Shown here: positions 1 to 9,784 of the stretch, piece after piece
Layout of the letters: every line of letters starts with the position of its first letter
Numbering within the stretch: position 1 is the first letter of the stretch
Assembly: GCA_011800155.1 (NCBI GenBank)
Contig: CM022370.1
Location: 186,001 to 250,000 of the forward strand
Direction: 5' to 3'
DNA from: Flammulina velutipes
Lineage: Eukaryota > Basidiomycota > Agaricomycetes > Agaricales > Physalacriaceae
DNA: 64,000 nt
The notes under the pieces: model-generated
Databases searched by the model: none
Told to the model about the DNA's origin: nothing
What the model saw: only the letters and a program-made list of their open reading frames with translations
Position numbers and translations under genes: made by a program

Positions 1-641
1 CTAGAGAGAGGATGTGCTTTATTGACAGGCTTAGAGGAAGAGGAGGGACGTCCAATGATAGGACCCATAGTAGACTTTACGGGAAGAGCCTTCACATTGG
101 CCTTGTACTGTAAATGAGTGTCTACGAAAGTTGGCTCTTTAGTAAGGATATAGAGAATAACTCTACTACACACCTTTGTGAAACGAGCGCGAAGTTACCT
201 CAGCGATCACTCTAGGATCTGGCTTACGTGTTGCAGCAGGCATAGAGGAACCTTTCCGAGGCGGTGGTGGAGGCATTGTAGAAGTATGAGATGACGATGC
301 TGAGCGGCCTGAGCCTCTAGCCATGGCCTGAGGATGAGACTGAGTTGCTGATGGTCTAGTCATAGTCTCCTGTTGCTGGCGGCGAAGAGCTGTTTAGTTT
401 CATTAGTTCAAATACAGATATTAAATAAGAAGAACTTACTAGTCATCACAATAGTCTTAGCTTGATAATGCTCTTTGCAGGGCAAGCAAACACGTTTGGC
501 CTTGAACACGTTGCCCACAACGTCAAACGTCTCACCAGGCTGAATGATAGTAGTGCAGCCCCGACGTTCACATTGAAAGGCAACTTTCTCTGCCAAGTCA
601 GAAGTAAAGTCGGCAGGAGTCTCAGGTTCAGAATTAGACAT
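1..641 (-). CDS. Small Cys-containing protein of unknown function, 3' end beyond window
   Basis: Not a family I can name. Three exons join in frame: 641-440, 389-199 and 107-1; the gene runs off the left edge. The introns are 50 and 91 nt with GT/AG ends. The N-terminal part (about residues 1-67) has four cysteines in two pairs (CERRGC near residue 25, CLPC near 53), which could bind one zinc ion. After it comes a Ser/Pro/Arg-rich tail with a PPPPPRK stretch and low complexity. The start ATG at 641 is supported by a TTTAAAAGG box about 60 bp upstream. It is divergently paired with the integrase-core gene at 1229, sharing a 587 bp gap, so the two may belong to one mobile element; that pairing is inference. 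Confidence 0.6.
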
Positions 642-1228
642 AGTGAAAGCTAGAAGAGCGACGATTGGGGGACAGACAACTACGACCTCGGAGCTGTCCT
701 CCTTTTAAACATGTGTTAGACTTCAAAAATTTAGGACATTGCTCTAGCGATTACTGGTGCGGAACAGTTCGGGTCTAAATTTTCTGACAAGACAAAACAT
801 GAGGAGCCAAGATTTAATTTTGAAAGACTCGCCTCAGGTCTTTTCTTGAAGACAAGTCAGTCTAGCCTGTACATGTGGTATAAGCGTGTATGCTCAGTCA
901 GCTGAATGAAATAGGCGGGATCCTCATACCTCATGCTAGGTACAAACACAAGTACGTGGCGCTTTCTATCACTGCCTCGAGTCGGATTCAAGATACGATG
1001 TTCGCCGAAGCTCTTGGTAGCCAATGAGATAGTATTGCCTAGCCCTTTTTTTTCCGACTAGCCACAACACGACTTACATTGGCATGACTCCTGCGGCTAT
1101 TCTTGTCAGGTCAATTACGCTACCTCTCTTGTCAATACTGGTATAAAAGAATGAGATACAAAAGTCAAAGATGTACCTTTGTCTATCCCTAGTGTCCTCT
1201 TCTTGCCCTCAGTTCACTTCTATCTTCA
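642..1228. promoter_or_regulatory. Divergent intergenic region with two TATA-like boxes
   Basis: Non-coding gap between two divergent genes. On the plus strand TATAAAAG at about 1142-1149 lies some 85 bp before the integrase ATG. On the minus strand TTTAAAAGG at about 701-709 lies about 60 bp before the ATG at 641. No other feature is recognised. Confidence 0.4.
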
Positions 1229-3169
1229 ATGGCAGGTGGCGCGTGGAAGCCTAATCGTAAGTGAATCTGCTACTACTTGCATGCACTTCACTGAATGAAG
1301 CTATGGTTAGCACCCTTAGCTCTTATTGAGGGTCCCCTAAGAGCTCTTTGGGCTCGAAAGCATCTAACTGAGGATGAGATATTGGAGCGCCTTCGCAAGG
1401 AGTTTGATACTACCAAGTATGGTCTTGGGTAAGATTGTCTTTCTTACTAGTATGTGACTATCCTTGACTGATCAATGTCTCTTCTCAATAGGAAAACTAA
1501 GTTCCGCAAAATACGAGCCGATCTTGGGTTGCTCGGAACGCGGCAACAAGGTTAGAGCTTTAGCTTTCTATTGTGAGCATTTATTGATGATAGATTTAGC
1601 TCATAACTTGAATACTATCCGCGATGACATGGTGACACTCCGGCAACAGTACCCAAATGCTGGTATGAGGGAAACGGTTTCTTTACTCTTTACGGAGTGC
1701 AACAAGAAAGTTGCCCGGTACGCTGAGCTAGCCTGTATATTCTCCTTTTCTAACAACAATCTTTAGTGATGTTGTGGCTGCCTACATGCATCGATATGAG
1801 GCAGACCTCTTGCGCCAGCGCAGAAGGGGGCGTCTACGCCGCAAACGCTTCTGGGCGGCAGGATGTAACGATATATGGACTTTGGATCAGCACGATAAAT
1901 GGAAGAGGTTTGGTCTGGGTCTTCATGTTGCACTGGACCCCTTTACAGGACAAGTCAAATGGCTAAAGATCTGGTGGGGTAACCGAGATCCCCGTTTGAT
2001 CCTAGGCTATTATCTCGAGACTGTTAGGAACCTGGGATGTAAGTTCTACTCTTCTGCATGCAGAAACTAATCCTAACAATGCTTAAAGATATTCCTTTAT
2101 GTAGCCAGAGTGATCCCGGATCGGAGAACTGGTGTGTGGCCAAGGGTCATACCTATCTACGCCAATGTCTTGATCCTATCCTGGTTGGTACTCTTCAACA
2201 CCGATGGATGCGGGAAAAGAAAAACATTCCTCCTGAAATATTTTGGTCTAATATGCGTCGCCGCTTTACACCAGGATTTCAGGATATTTTAGAGGCTCCG
2301 GAGCGCATCCCGGCCATCCGATATCGGTCTACACATCGGATCCAATAGTAAGTCTTTAGTATTCTTCAAAAGAACCTTGTACTAATACTACTTCATAGTA
2401 ATGTTTTCAAGTACCTCTTCATCCCTTGGCTTCAACTCGAGTTGGATCTATTCAAGGAGAGATACAACACCACAATGAAGCGCCACCAAAAGGATAAGAT
2501 TATCCCACAGGGGGGTTGCCCGGACGACATAGAGCAGTACCCTGAGAAGTACGGCTGCATGAACTTCAAGGTGAGAATAGCTCGTATTGATTTACTAGAT
2601 TACTGATTAAATTGACATGAGTATAGGTTAATATCGATCCGCAGTCGCAGTATCTCAAAGACCTGGAGACCTTATATGCTCCGCCGGACCACCCTACTTT
2701 CGAATTATTGCCACCTGCATTTCATACCCTTCTAGATCAAATCTATGAAGAGTTAGGAAAGCCACAAGTCCGCCGGGACAATATATGGAATATCTATATG
2801 GCCCTCTTAGAGCGAGTAGAGGCCTTGCAGAGGACGGACAGATTGACTATTGATCAGATGGGTCTAGCTGCCTACAACGAGGATATCCATGAGGATGACG
2901 AACACATGGTGGCCCTTCTGTCTGCCGAGATCCAGGAACTCCAACCTTTGCAAGAGGTCGTGGAGGATGGCTACGCTGGCGGGGTAAATGGTGGCTTGGG
3001 GCCAGGTCGTGGTAACTCAAACGTGGGTGAATATCTTATGGGTGACACGGCTGCTATTCAGGAGGAACATTTTCATGACCTGGACATTGATTACTTTACA
3101 TCAGACGATGAGGATGATGAGGAGGCTCAGGTGGCGCGGACATTGATGACCTATAACGATGACGAATGA
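1229..3169 (+). CDS. Integrase-core (rve/DDE superfamily) protein, multi-exon
   Basis: This matches the fungal integrase-core family common in Agaricomycete genomes. About eight exons join in frame: 1229-1256, 1311-1428, 1492 to about 1549, then a segment starting DLAHNLN, the core from about 1769, the QSDPGSEN exon from about 2088, 2399-2571, and 2628-3169. An RNase-H-like core is visible: first Asp in WTLDQHD, second in QSDPGSEN, and a candidate third acidic residue in the PPEIFW region before RRRFTPGFQD. The C-terminal part ends in an acidic Asp/Glu-rich tail (HDLDIDYFTSDDEDDEE). No stop or frameshift interrupts it, so it looks intact. The expected role is DNA strand transfer in the nucleus, but whether this family mobilises itself is not shown by the sequence. 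The neighbour on the left is divergent and unrelated. Confidence 0.8.
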
Positions 3170-3481
3170 ATTTTCTTTTATTTTTCTCTTTACTAAACTA
3201 TTTAGATAATTGACTAATATAGTAGTGGTGTTTGAGGTCCTTGGCTTACAAATTCTGATGCCGGTGATCCGTGCAGAGCATGACAGTCCCGTATTCCATA
3301 TCATCTTGCATCTCCGATACGGCGAGGGTCAAGGTATATATATAGTCCACAATGTGCTAGCTCCCGCTGACACTCTATACAGAATACACAACTGTTCAGG
3401 CCCCAAGAGTAACCAAATAGAAAATATATTATAATTTGACCGACTACTTATACATACATATATAACACTAAGAGCCCGTTC
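3170..3481. other. AT-rich intergenic stretch
   Basis: Between the integrase stop and the 3' end of paralogue A. It is AT-rich with runs such as tatacatacatatata. I see no gene, repeat or element end here. Confidence 0.4.
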
Positions 3482-4031
3482 TCACATAATATACCACGGA
3501 GGACGAGGCGCCCAAATCTCAGGTTGGAAATAGTTTCCTCCCCGATGATGCAGCCGAGCGACAAAGAACCGCTCCATCTTCAAGCCATCTCTGCTGACCG
3601 TAATCATCCACTTCTGTTGCTCCTGGGTCACTTTAGCGCGTTTGGCTTTCAAGTTCATAACAAATTCAACGACCGCCTTGCACACCAGATCGAGTAGCTC
3701 GCGACGAGTGAGGTTCCGGACATTGCCAATCCACGTCTCGAAAGGATGGAGAGTCCCATATCCAGGCCACTACATTCCAATCAGCCAGCATCAGACAATG
3801 ATGTAAATGAAACATACCAGAATCGTTCCATTGACTCTGGAGGTACGGGTGGATACCCATCTCTGATTGCTTCCTCGTATATTCCTCGGGCCACGTCGCT
3901 GGGTTATGTTGGTCAAAGTGCAGGGGCATCTGGAAGTCGGCGTAAGCGTCCACGAATTGACTCTGGCGCATGTCATTCCGGGCTGTCCGTGAACTCCCAC
4001 GGTCGGGAATACGTGAGTTCGAAGTGGACAT
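3482..4031 (-). pseudogene. Family member A (YFQPEIW family), internally deleted
   Basis: First of four minus-strand paralogues in the window (A here; B 7321-8412; E 34077-35088 plus 59609-59847; D 62370-63621). The family is lineage-specific and I cannot assign a function. The N-terminal exon (from ATG 4031) is nearly identical to that of B, with FVDAYADFQMPLHFDQ. The last exon (about 3773-3482) begins WPGY, contains LTRRELLDLV and ends GGNYFQPEIWAPRPP. The middle domain present in B is missing. The remnant before the last intron (ATTCTG then GTATGTTT) is the end of B's middle exon, but here the N-terminal frame does not match its phase. I therefore read A as a copy that lost its central exon and reading frame. 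A two-exon gene with different splicing is the alternative. Confidence 0.65.
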
Positions 4032-4066
4032 AATTGCGATGTGAGTGCCATGCCTCGCCTTCAAGG

Positions 4067-4075
4067 CCTTATATA
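4067..4075 (-). promoter_or_regulatory. TATA box of family member A
   Basis: TATATAAGG on the minus strand, about 40 bp upstream of the ATG at 4031. The same box lies at the same spacing before B, and related TATATA boxes precede D and E. Confidence 0.6.
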
Positions 4076-4560
4076 CCCTGCTTCGACAATGTTACAGGCT
4101 CTTTGCGCACTATGCATTGATTGATCGTCTGGAAAAGAGAGAGATTGATCATGGCGTTGTCCTAGCCACTGGCAGACAAAGTGTATTGTACTCAAGAAGA
4201 TTCAAACGAAAGCTCAGTCGGGGTATCCAATCAAGGTCAAAGCAGAAGCAATGCAGCGAACAGCAATCAGTGGACGGACAACGTTGATCATGGGAGGAAG
4301 AGAATGGGTCGTCGGTTATCGGGCCGAATGTCTGAACATCAATAGAATATACAATCTCCGTATTCTGTTCCGTGTGTGATGCACAACGAGCAACATCGTA
4401 CTGATATCTCGAACGAACTCCTGGAGAACCCATGATTCAGTCTTTGTTTGTTGGGAGCTGTTACGGTGTAGGCTCATTCTGCAGGATATTCGTCAACGGG
4501 TATTTCGCATTCCACGATATCAATAATTAAAAAAGTAGACTAGCAATATAACTACACCAT

Positions 4561-4610
4561 AGCCCACCGCGAGGGTCGAGACAGTCTGACAGAAGATCAA
4601 TCATGTGGCG
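4561..4610 (-). pseudogene. Truncated tRNA-Lys relic
   Basis: The 3' end of tRNA-Lys (agcccaccgcgagggtcga, 4561-4579 on the plus strand) is the same as in the tRNA genes at 8971 and 25190. It is then joined directly to a remnant (agtctgac) of the anticodon arm; the D-arm and 5' acceptor strand are missing. A minus-strand T run (about 4530) sits where a Pol III terminator would be. It occupies the same place upstream of A as the full tRNA does upstream of B. Confidence 0.6.
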
Positions 4611-4943
4611 CAACTCCTCTGCGGAGCAAATATTACTAGCAGTATACTTTATCATCAACTTACCGCCCTGGTAAATCTCTTCTAAGCGCCAATTTTTACT
4701 CCCACGACACTTCCCTACCCCCAAGCTATGAGTTTTCCGTGACTGAAACTGCTTCTCGCTCGGGTTCGGCGCCGCCTTCGTCAAAACTACCGATGCTGAC
4801 GCGCACTTGTGGGTAGAAAAAGACGGGACAAGACATGAGCTGAAAACAACTATTAAGTGCATTGGCGTACACGTATCGCAGCTCTTCTGTGCTCAGTCTC
4901 TTTCATCATCTCGTGTGATCGACAGAAGCTTCTTGTCCGGTTT

Positions 4944-4956
4944 AGGCAATGAACGC
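4944..4956. repeat. AGGCAATGAACGC block, copy 1
   Basis: One of six copies of a conserved block in the same orientation (others near 6885, 9221, 25063, 60092, 62176). In the best copies it is preceded by AAGCTTCCGG plus about 8 bp. Here the flank reads agcttcttgtccggttt. It lies about 0.9 kb upstream of A. Confidence 0.6.
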
Positions 4957-7320
4957 CTTGCCATTTGAAATTGACCCCGTAATCGAAACTATCAGCAATC
5001 TTCAACTTGGGATCACTGGCATGTTCTAATTCCTACGCTGAACGATCCGCTTTTGATATTCAAAAGCGTTGTTTAGCCCGCAAGGTTCAACGAGCGAGTA
5101 CGGGATAAGATGCTAGATATTACGAGCGTGGTAGTATTGGACAGAATATATAGCTCGTAGTGAAGAATATGGCATTTCCGGTATGAAGCGTACAAACCAA
5201 CAGCCCGGCTCTAAATGACACATCCTTTCGACTACAAGAAGCGATTTTGTTGTATCGACAACGATAGCTGGCCACGAACAACGGCAGGTCCATAATAAGA
5301 GATGAACGGCACGCCACATCGACGACGTGATCGACTTCTTACGGGAACCTGGGGGAGCCAGTGATCATCCTCCCGATATCGTGTCACATCGCGATGTTGA
5401 GATAACCACGATATGAGATAGAGGGTTGTGCTAGAACGCGCTGTGAAGGCAGTGTATATCTTGAAATGGGAATCAGGATGTTTGGTATGGCGGGGCGCTA
5501 TGAAGATAGGCTCAAACATGTCTCCTCGATGGTTGTACCAAGAGTGAACGTGCATAGGGTAGCAAAACAGCCTCGACCGGACGGGCAGACGGGCAAGCAG
5601 CATGAGCGGGTGGCGAATGAGCTAGCACGTATGACGATAGCAGTGCGAATGCCGTTGTCATTCATAGCTAAAATCAGCTTGTCTTTGAATATGAGGTCTG
5701 GAAGTCGAAGACTTCGGTAAGCGAGGACATCGAATTAAACGTACGACATACCATAATCTTCACAGACGTCTTTTCCCTATACCCCAACGAAATCCTGCGC
5801 TGGAAAGGCTCTTGTCGTCTGAACGGATCTTCCAGAAGTAGCAGCTGGAGGGCAAGTTGCCCTTCCGCAGAGATGGATCATGCGCGAAGTCGATGACGTG
5901 GTCGATTGCATCGAACCATTGGGGAAACGGCGCGCGGACACAAAAGGTGGTGAGCCTGGACTGGACAGACGGTAGGAGGAACATCAGAGAGGAAAGGTCG
6001 TGGAAAGGGGTCCATGAGCGACTGCTGCTGCGCGAGGAGCTGAAGGGAGCACTGCTTGACAATGGCGGCAAGGAGGTTGAGGTGGGCGAAGTAGAGTGGT
6101 CGAAATAGTGTTCCCAACTCCCTCCCGAGCCGATTCTGTTGGACTCCTGCACAGCGGCGGTGTCGAGAGCGAGGAACGGGAGATGGCGAAGCGTCCTGCA
6201 GGTCCGTTACTTCACGGGCTATGACGCGTGGTCAGAAACGCTAGGAGGCTGGGGTGCAGATACGCACTTTTCGTAGCCTCGGAGGTCCTCCCTCCCATTA
6301 TGTAGCGGAGAGCGTAGGAATTTCAGAACAACGTGCTTTCTATCTCGTCGTAAGCTATGTCCTAAAAAGCTGGGATGCAAATACGCACTCATGCGATTCT
6401 TCCGATAATCATTCAACGGACGCCTCTCAGCATTCCTCTTCACCCGTGTGCTATGGAGACGTTGGGCGGTGATGTCAGCCAGCAGAAAGTGCGAAAAGTA
6501 TTTGGTTGTGACGAGGGCGCGCGCGGGTCGTGGGGCATCGTCAAGCTATCAGTCGGAGGGTCGCCGCTCGACATGCGAATGGTGATGATACACGATGTAT
6601 GGTACATTGCGCGCTGGTCTTCAAGGTCTCCGAGCGATACCGACCAAGAGCATTGACAGGGAACGATGCTCTGGCGAGGGAAACGACTTCTCTTTGCGGG
6701 TCAGGAAGCGCGCAAAACGTTGATTATTAAAGCGCACCCTTGATATTCAGTAAGTTTCTTCCTTCGTGCCAACCTAATGTGTTGTACGGGATGCTTGAGC
6801 GCAACGATGTCGCTTTCCGTTGGACGACGATGACGGGAGGAAGAGGGAAGCCATGTGCTCGCACTAAAACCTCCGCGCCAAAATAGGCAATGAACGTATC
6901 TCGAACTCACACCAGCTTCGAAAGGCAGGATGCTGTAAAAACGATCGTTGACAGATTATTGGATAACCTAATGTCCTAGCTTGTTGCCTTCTCTAAGTCT
7001 AATGATCTCTCCGATTGAGGCTACCAAAACAGGGGAAACGAACGCCACGAGATCCTTTTCCCTTTCGACGTGCACCTTCTTTCTCTCCATCCGAGTCAGC
7101 ACATGCAAGGTAATTGCAGAGCGCTTTGTTCCTTGAATCATTGATGGCAACGGAAGGTATCAAGTTATCTCGGCAGGCTAAGTCACTCTATGTAGTCGCC
7201 GCCAGGGCAACGTGCTAATTCTGGATGACGCAGGACAAGGAAGCAGACACCAAAAGTACTCAATGAAGAATACATTCAAATATAACTATACTAATACACA
7301 CATATATGCACAACTGGCCG
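4957..7320. other. Spacer between family members A and B, no certain gene
   Basis: Several open frames of 60-130 codons occur on both strands, but none has a recognisable domain, convincing splice-joined extension or counterpart. Donor-like sequences on the minus strand (for example near 6265 and 6385, gtgcgtat) suggest decayed exons. A second copy of the AGGCAATGAACG block is at 6885-6896, followed by sequence faintly resembling a decayed tRNA-Lys. It may hold remnants of another tandemly duplicated gene, but I could not define one. Confidence 0.35.
6885..6896. repeat. AGGCAATGAACG block, copy 2
   Basis: Shares the twelve bases with the other five copies, same orientation; the preceding bases are cctccgcgccaaaat. 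It lies about 0.4 kb beyond the 3' end of B. Confidence 0.5.
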
Positions 7321-8412
7321 CTAATGCTTGCCAGTGGGCGCACGGCGTGCCCAAATCTCAGGTTGGAAATAGTTTCCACCCAGGTGATATAGCCTCGAGA
7401 TGTAAAACTTGTGCATCTTCATGCCTCTGCTCCCAAGTCCAATCATCCACTCTGCATACCCCTTGAGCACACAAATACGTGAGGCTTTCAGCGCGCAAGC
7501 GAATTCAATCACCATCTTGCACACCAGATCAAGCAACTCGCCACGCGTGAGGTTCCTGGCGTTATTAATCCTTCCCTCATAAGGACGGGCCGGATATCCA
7601 GGCCACTGTATTCAAATCAGCTCCCAGCCTCCGACGACGGAATACGAAAACATACCAGAATCTTGATCAAGATCGTGTCGACGCCTGGAACTTGGCTGAA
7701 GACCTTATCCCCCGAATTCCGTATACTGTGTGTCGCACACGATGTATCTTTGTCAATGCCCAGTTCACGGTAGGACTTCTTCGACTTCGGTGTAAAGTCG
7801 ATGGATGGGATGATAGGTCCCCCCGACAGCCCGACGAAAGTATTCTGCGGTACAATAATGTATCCTACCGCTAACAGCCACTGGATAGCGGAGTCTTCAT
7901 CCACCTCGTCCTCCGAGTCGCGGGCCCTCTGTGGCGCAATCACAGGGTTGTATATCTGGCTCGCAGGAGGACGATAATGCACGGAGCTCAAAGACTACAA
8001 CGACAGATGAGATTCGCAAAATAGAGAGGTAGATGTCAAATCCTCTACTGACCTCATTCCCTCGACTCGGACCGCTGACAGGTAGAGTAATCTCTCACCC
8101 GCCGTGATGGGTAGGACCCGGCGCACGAGCGCCACCGTAACTTTGATTACTATAAGGTATCGTGAGAAACCGATAGATATAGATGTGAACTACAAGTACT
8201 CACGGATTGGGAGGCTGTTGCATGTGCGGATGGACACTTCGTTCTAATTGCTTCTTCCTATATTCCTCAGGCCACGTCGCCGGGTTATATTGGTCAAAAT
8301 GCAGAGGCATCTGGAAGTCGGCGTAAGCGTCCACGAATTGACTCTGGCGTATATCATTCTGGGCTGTCCGTGAATTCCCATGGTCGGGGATACGTGAGTT
8401 TGAAGAGGACAT
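7321..8412 (-). CDS. Family member B (YFQPEIW family), three exons, intact
   Basis: Function unknown. Exon 1 (8412 to about 8204) encodes SRIPDHGNSR and FVDAYADFQMPLHFDQ, ending at a GTGAGTAC donor. Exon 2 (about 7990 to 7655) has a proline-containing linker, an acidic stretch, LAVGYIIVPQNTFVG and IDFTPKS, and ends TILIKIL at GTATGTTT. Exon 3 (about 7605 to 7321) begins WPGYPARP, includes LTRGELLDLVCKMVIEF and KFYISRLYHLGGNYFQPEIW. The exon 1-2 join was set by eye and is less sure than the exon 2-3 join. Compared with E and D, B has a different N-terminus (no MAPPMIxDTAE repeats) but the same C-terminal domain. It has a TATA box 40 bp upstream and shares over 0.8 kb of upstream sequence with A, so A and B arose by segmental duplication. 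Confidence 0.65.
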
Positions 8413-8447
8413 GATTGCGATGTGAGTTCCATGGCTCACTTTCGACA

Positions 8448-8456
8448 CCTTATATA
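8448..8456 (-). promoter_or_regulatory. TATA box of family member B
   Basis: TATATAAGG on the minus strand, at the same distance from the ATG (8412) as in copy A. Confidence 0.6.
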
Positions 8457-8970
8457 CCCTGCATTGACAATAGCACAGGCTCTTTGTGCACATTGCATTG
8501 ATCGATCACCCAAAAAAGAGGGAGATTGATCATGGTGTTGTCCTCTCCCCTGGCAGATGAAGGGTATTGTACTCAAGACTAGCCATCCAAGATCAAAGCA
8601 GAAGCAATGAGGCAAACAGATCAAAAAGCAATCAGTGGATGGAGAACATTGATCCATGGGAGGAAGAGGATAGGTCTTTGGCTGCCGCGCCGAATATCTC
8701 TAACAGTTCTGAACATCAAACACTCGTGCAATCACTCTATTCAGTTCAATGCATATACCCAACGAGCAATAAGGTAAATCCTGAACGCACCGTCGATGTT
8801 CAATTCCTGGTAAACTCATCATTTGGGGTGGGCTGTTACTGGCGAGATATGATCCGTTTACAGTGTAAGATCACATCAGCGAACCTCCGCGAGAAAGTGG
8901 CGTCTTCGCATTCCATATTTATCTAGTAGCAAAAAAAAAAGACACCAGCTTCTCCAATGTGGAAGGCAAT

Positions 8971-9069
8971 AGCCCCACCGCGAGGGTCGAACTCGCAGCC
9001 TTCAGATGGGAATCCGACATGTTTCCTTCTATAAGAGTCTGATGCTCTATCCGATTGAGCTAGGCAGGC
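8971..9069 (-). tRNA. tRNA-Lys (CTT) with intron, slightly degenerate
   Basis: Minus-strand cloverleaf: acceptor gcctgcc, D-arm tagctcaatcggatagagc, anticodon loop ctCTTa between stems tcaga and tctga, T-arm gcgag-ttcgacc-ctcgc. An intron of about 24 nt sits just 3' of the anticodon, the usual eukaryotic place. The 3' acceptor strand reads ggtggggc, with one G more than the copy at 25190, which weakens the stem; it may be a pseudogene. A minus-strand run of ten T lies about 30 nt downstream as a Pol III terminator. Confidence 0.7.
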
Positions 9070-9220
9070 TACAGGAGTTGAATAGAGAGGCGTAATACCG
9101 CTGCCTTCCTCAAAACTGACGCGCACTTGTGGGTAGGCAAGGACGGGGTCATAAAAAGAGTCAAGTACGTTGATGTACGTTCTTGCATTGTGTGATCGAC
9201 AAAAGCATCCGGTCCGGTTT

Positions 9221-9233
9221 AGGCAATGAACGC
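9221..9233. repeat. AGGCAATGAACGC block, copy 3
   Basis: Preceded by agcatccggtccggttt, close to copies 1 and 4. It is about 0.8 kb upstream of B and 150 bp beyond the tRNA-Lys. Confidence 0.6.
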
Positions 9234-9453
9234 CTGCGCACGTTGCCATCTGGAAAACTTGAAGGATAATGACGTATGAGTTCAGCTTCTCGTTCCATGT
9301 TCCCGTCTTTGGAGTTGTCGCCTCTCCTTCGAATTCGAAAGTTATGGAGAGGCGGAACCTCCATGCTTGAAAGGCATTCCCGGCGACGCACTGTCAGAAC
9401 AATTTGATTACATACGTAACGGACGGGTCACCCTTCGAAATTCAACGAGACGT

Positions 9454-9462
9454 CTCGTGAGC
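9454..9462. repeat. Target-site duplication, left
   Basis: CTCGTGAGC, identical to 23671-23679. One more base (t) also matches on the outside, so the true length is 8 to 10 bp. Confidence 0.7.
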
Positions 9463-9545
9463 ACCACTGGCAGTACTGGAATTGGCATCTTCCTAGCTGT
9501 AGCCAGCACATATGGTTTTAATTTCCATAGCTGTAGCCATAGGCC
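9463..9545 (+). repeat. Left terminal inverted repeat of the KDZ element
   Basis: Aligns to the reverse complement of 23588-23670. The inner 45 bp match best (about 85% by eye, around tttaattt-catagctgtagccata); the outer 35 bp match less. The short motif GCTGTAGCC occurs twice here (near 9496 and 9532), plus a variant gctgtaccc near 9565, as possible transposase-binding sites. Confidence 0.7.
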
Positions 9546-9784
9546 CTACCACGCAACACCCCAGAGCTGTACCCATGGAAGAAGACCTTTCTTCCCTCTT
9601 CCGGTAATCTCGCACCGGTCCAACCGGTCTGCCGAGCCCGGCAACTCTTCGGCATGCGCCACACTGCCTTTAGATCAAGTCCTAACGTCTCCAAAGGCTT
9701 AAATAATAATAAAATAAAGTCCCCATTTAACAGAAATACAAAATAATTAAAGTAAGAACTCCTGCGCTAACGCAGGGGCGCATC

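Noticed and set aside
5760..6152. 130-codon minus-strand frame in the A-B spacer
   Set aside because: Overlaps an 83-codon plus-strand frame of similar quality, Ser/Phe-rich, and no similar frame in the E-D spacer.
8923..9249. Minus-strand frame of 108 codons over the tRNA
   Set aside because: It is the translation of tRNA-Lys and its flanks (QSDRASDSYR, CEFDPRGG), not a protein.
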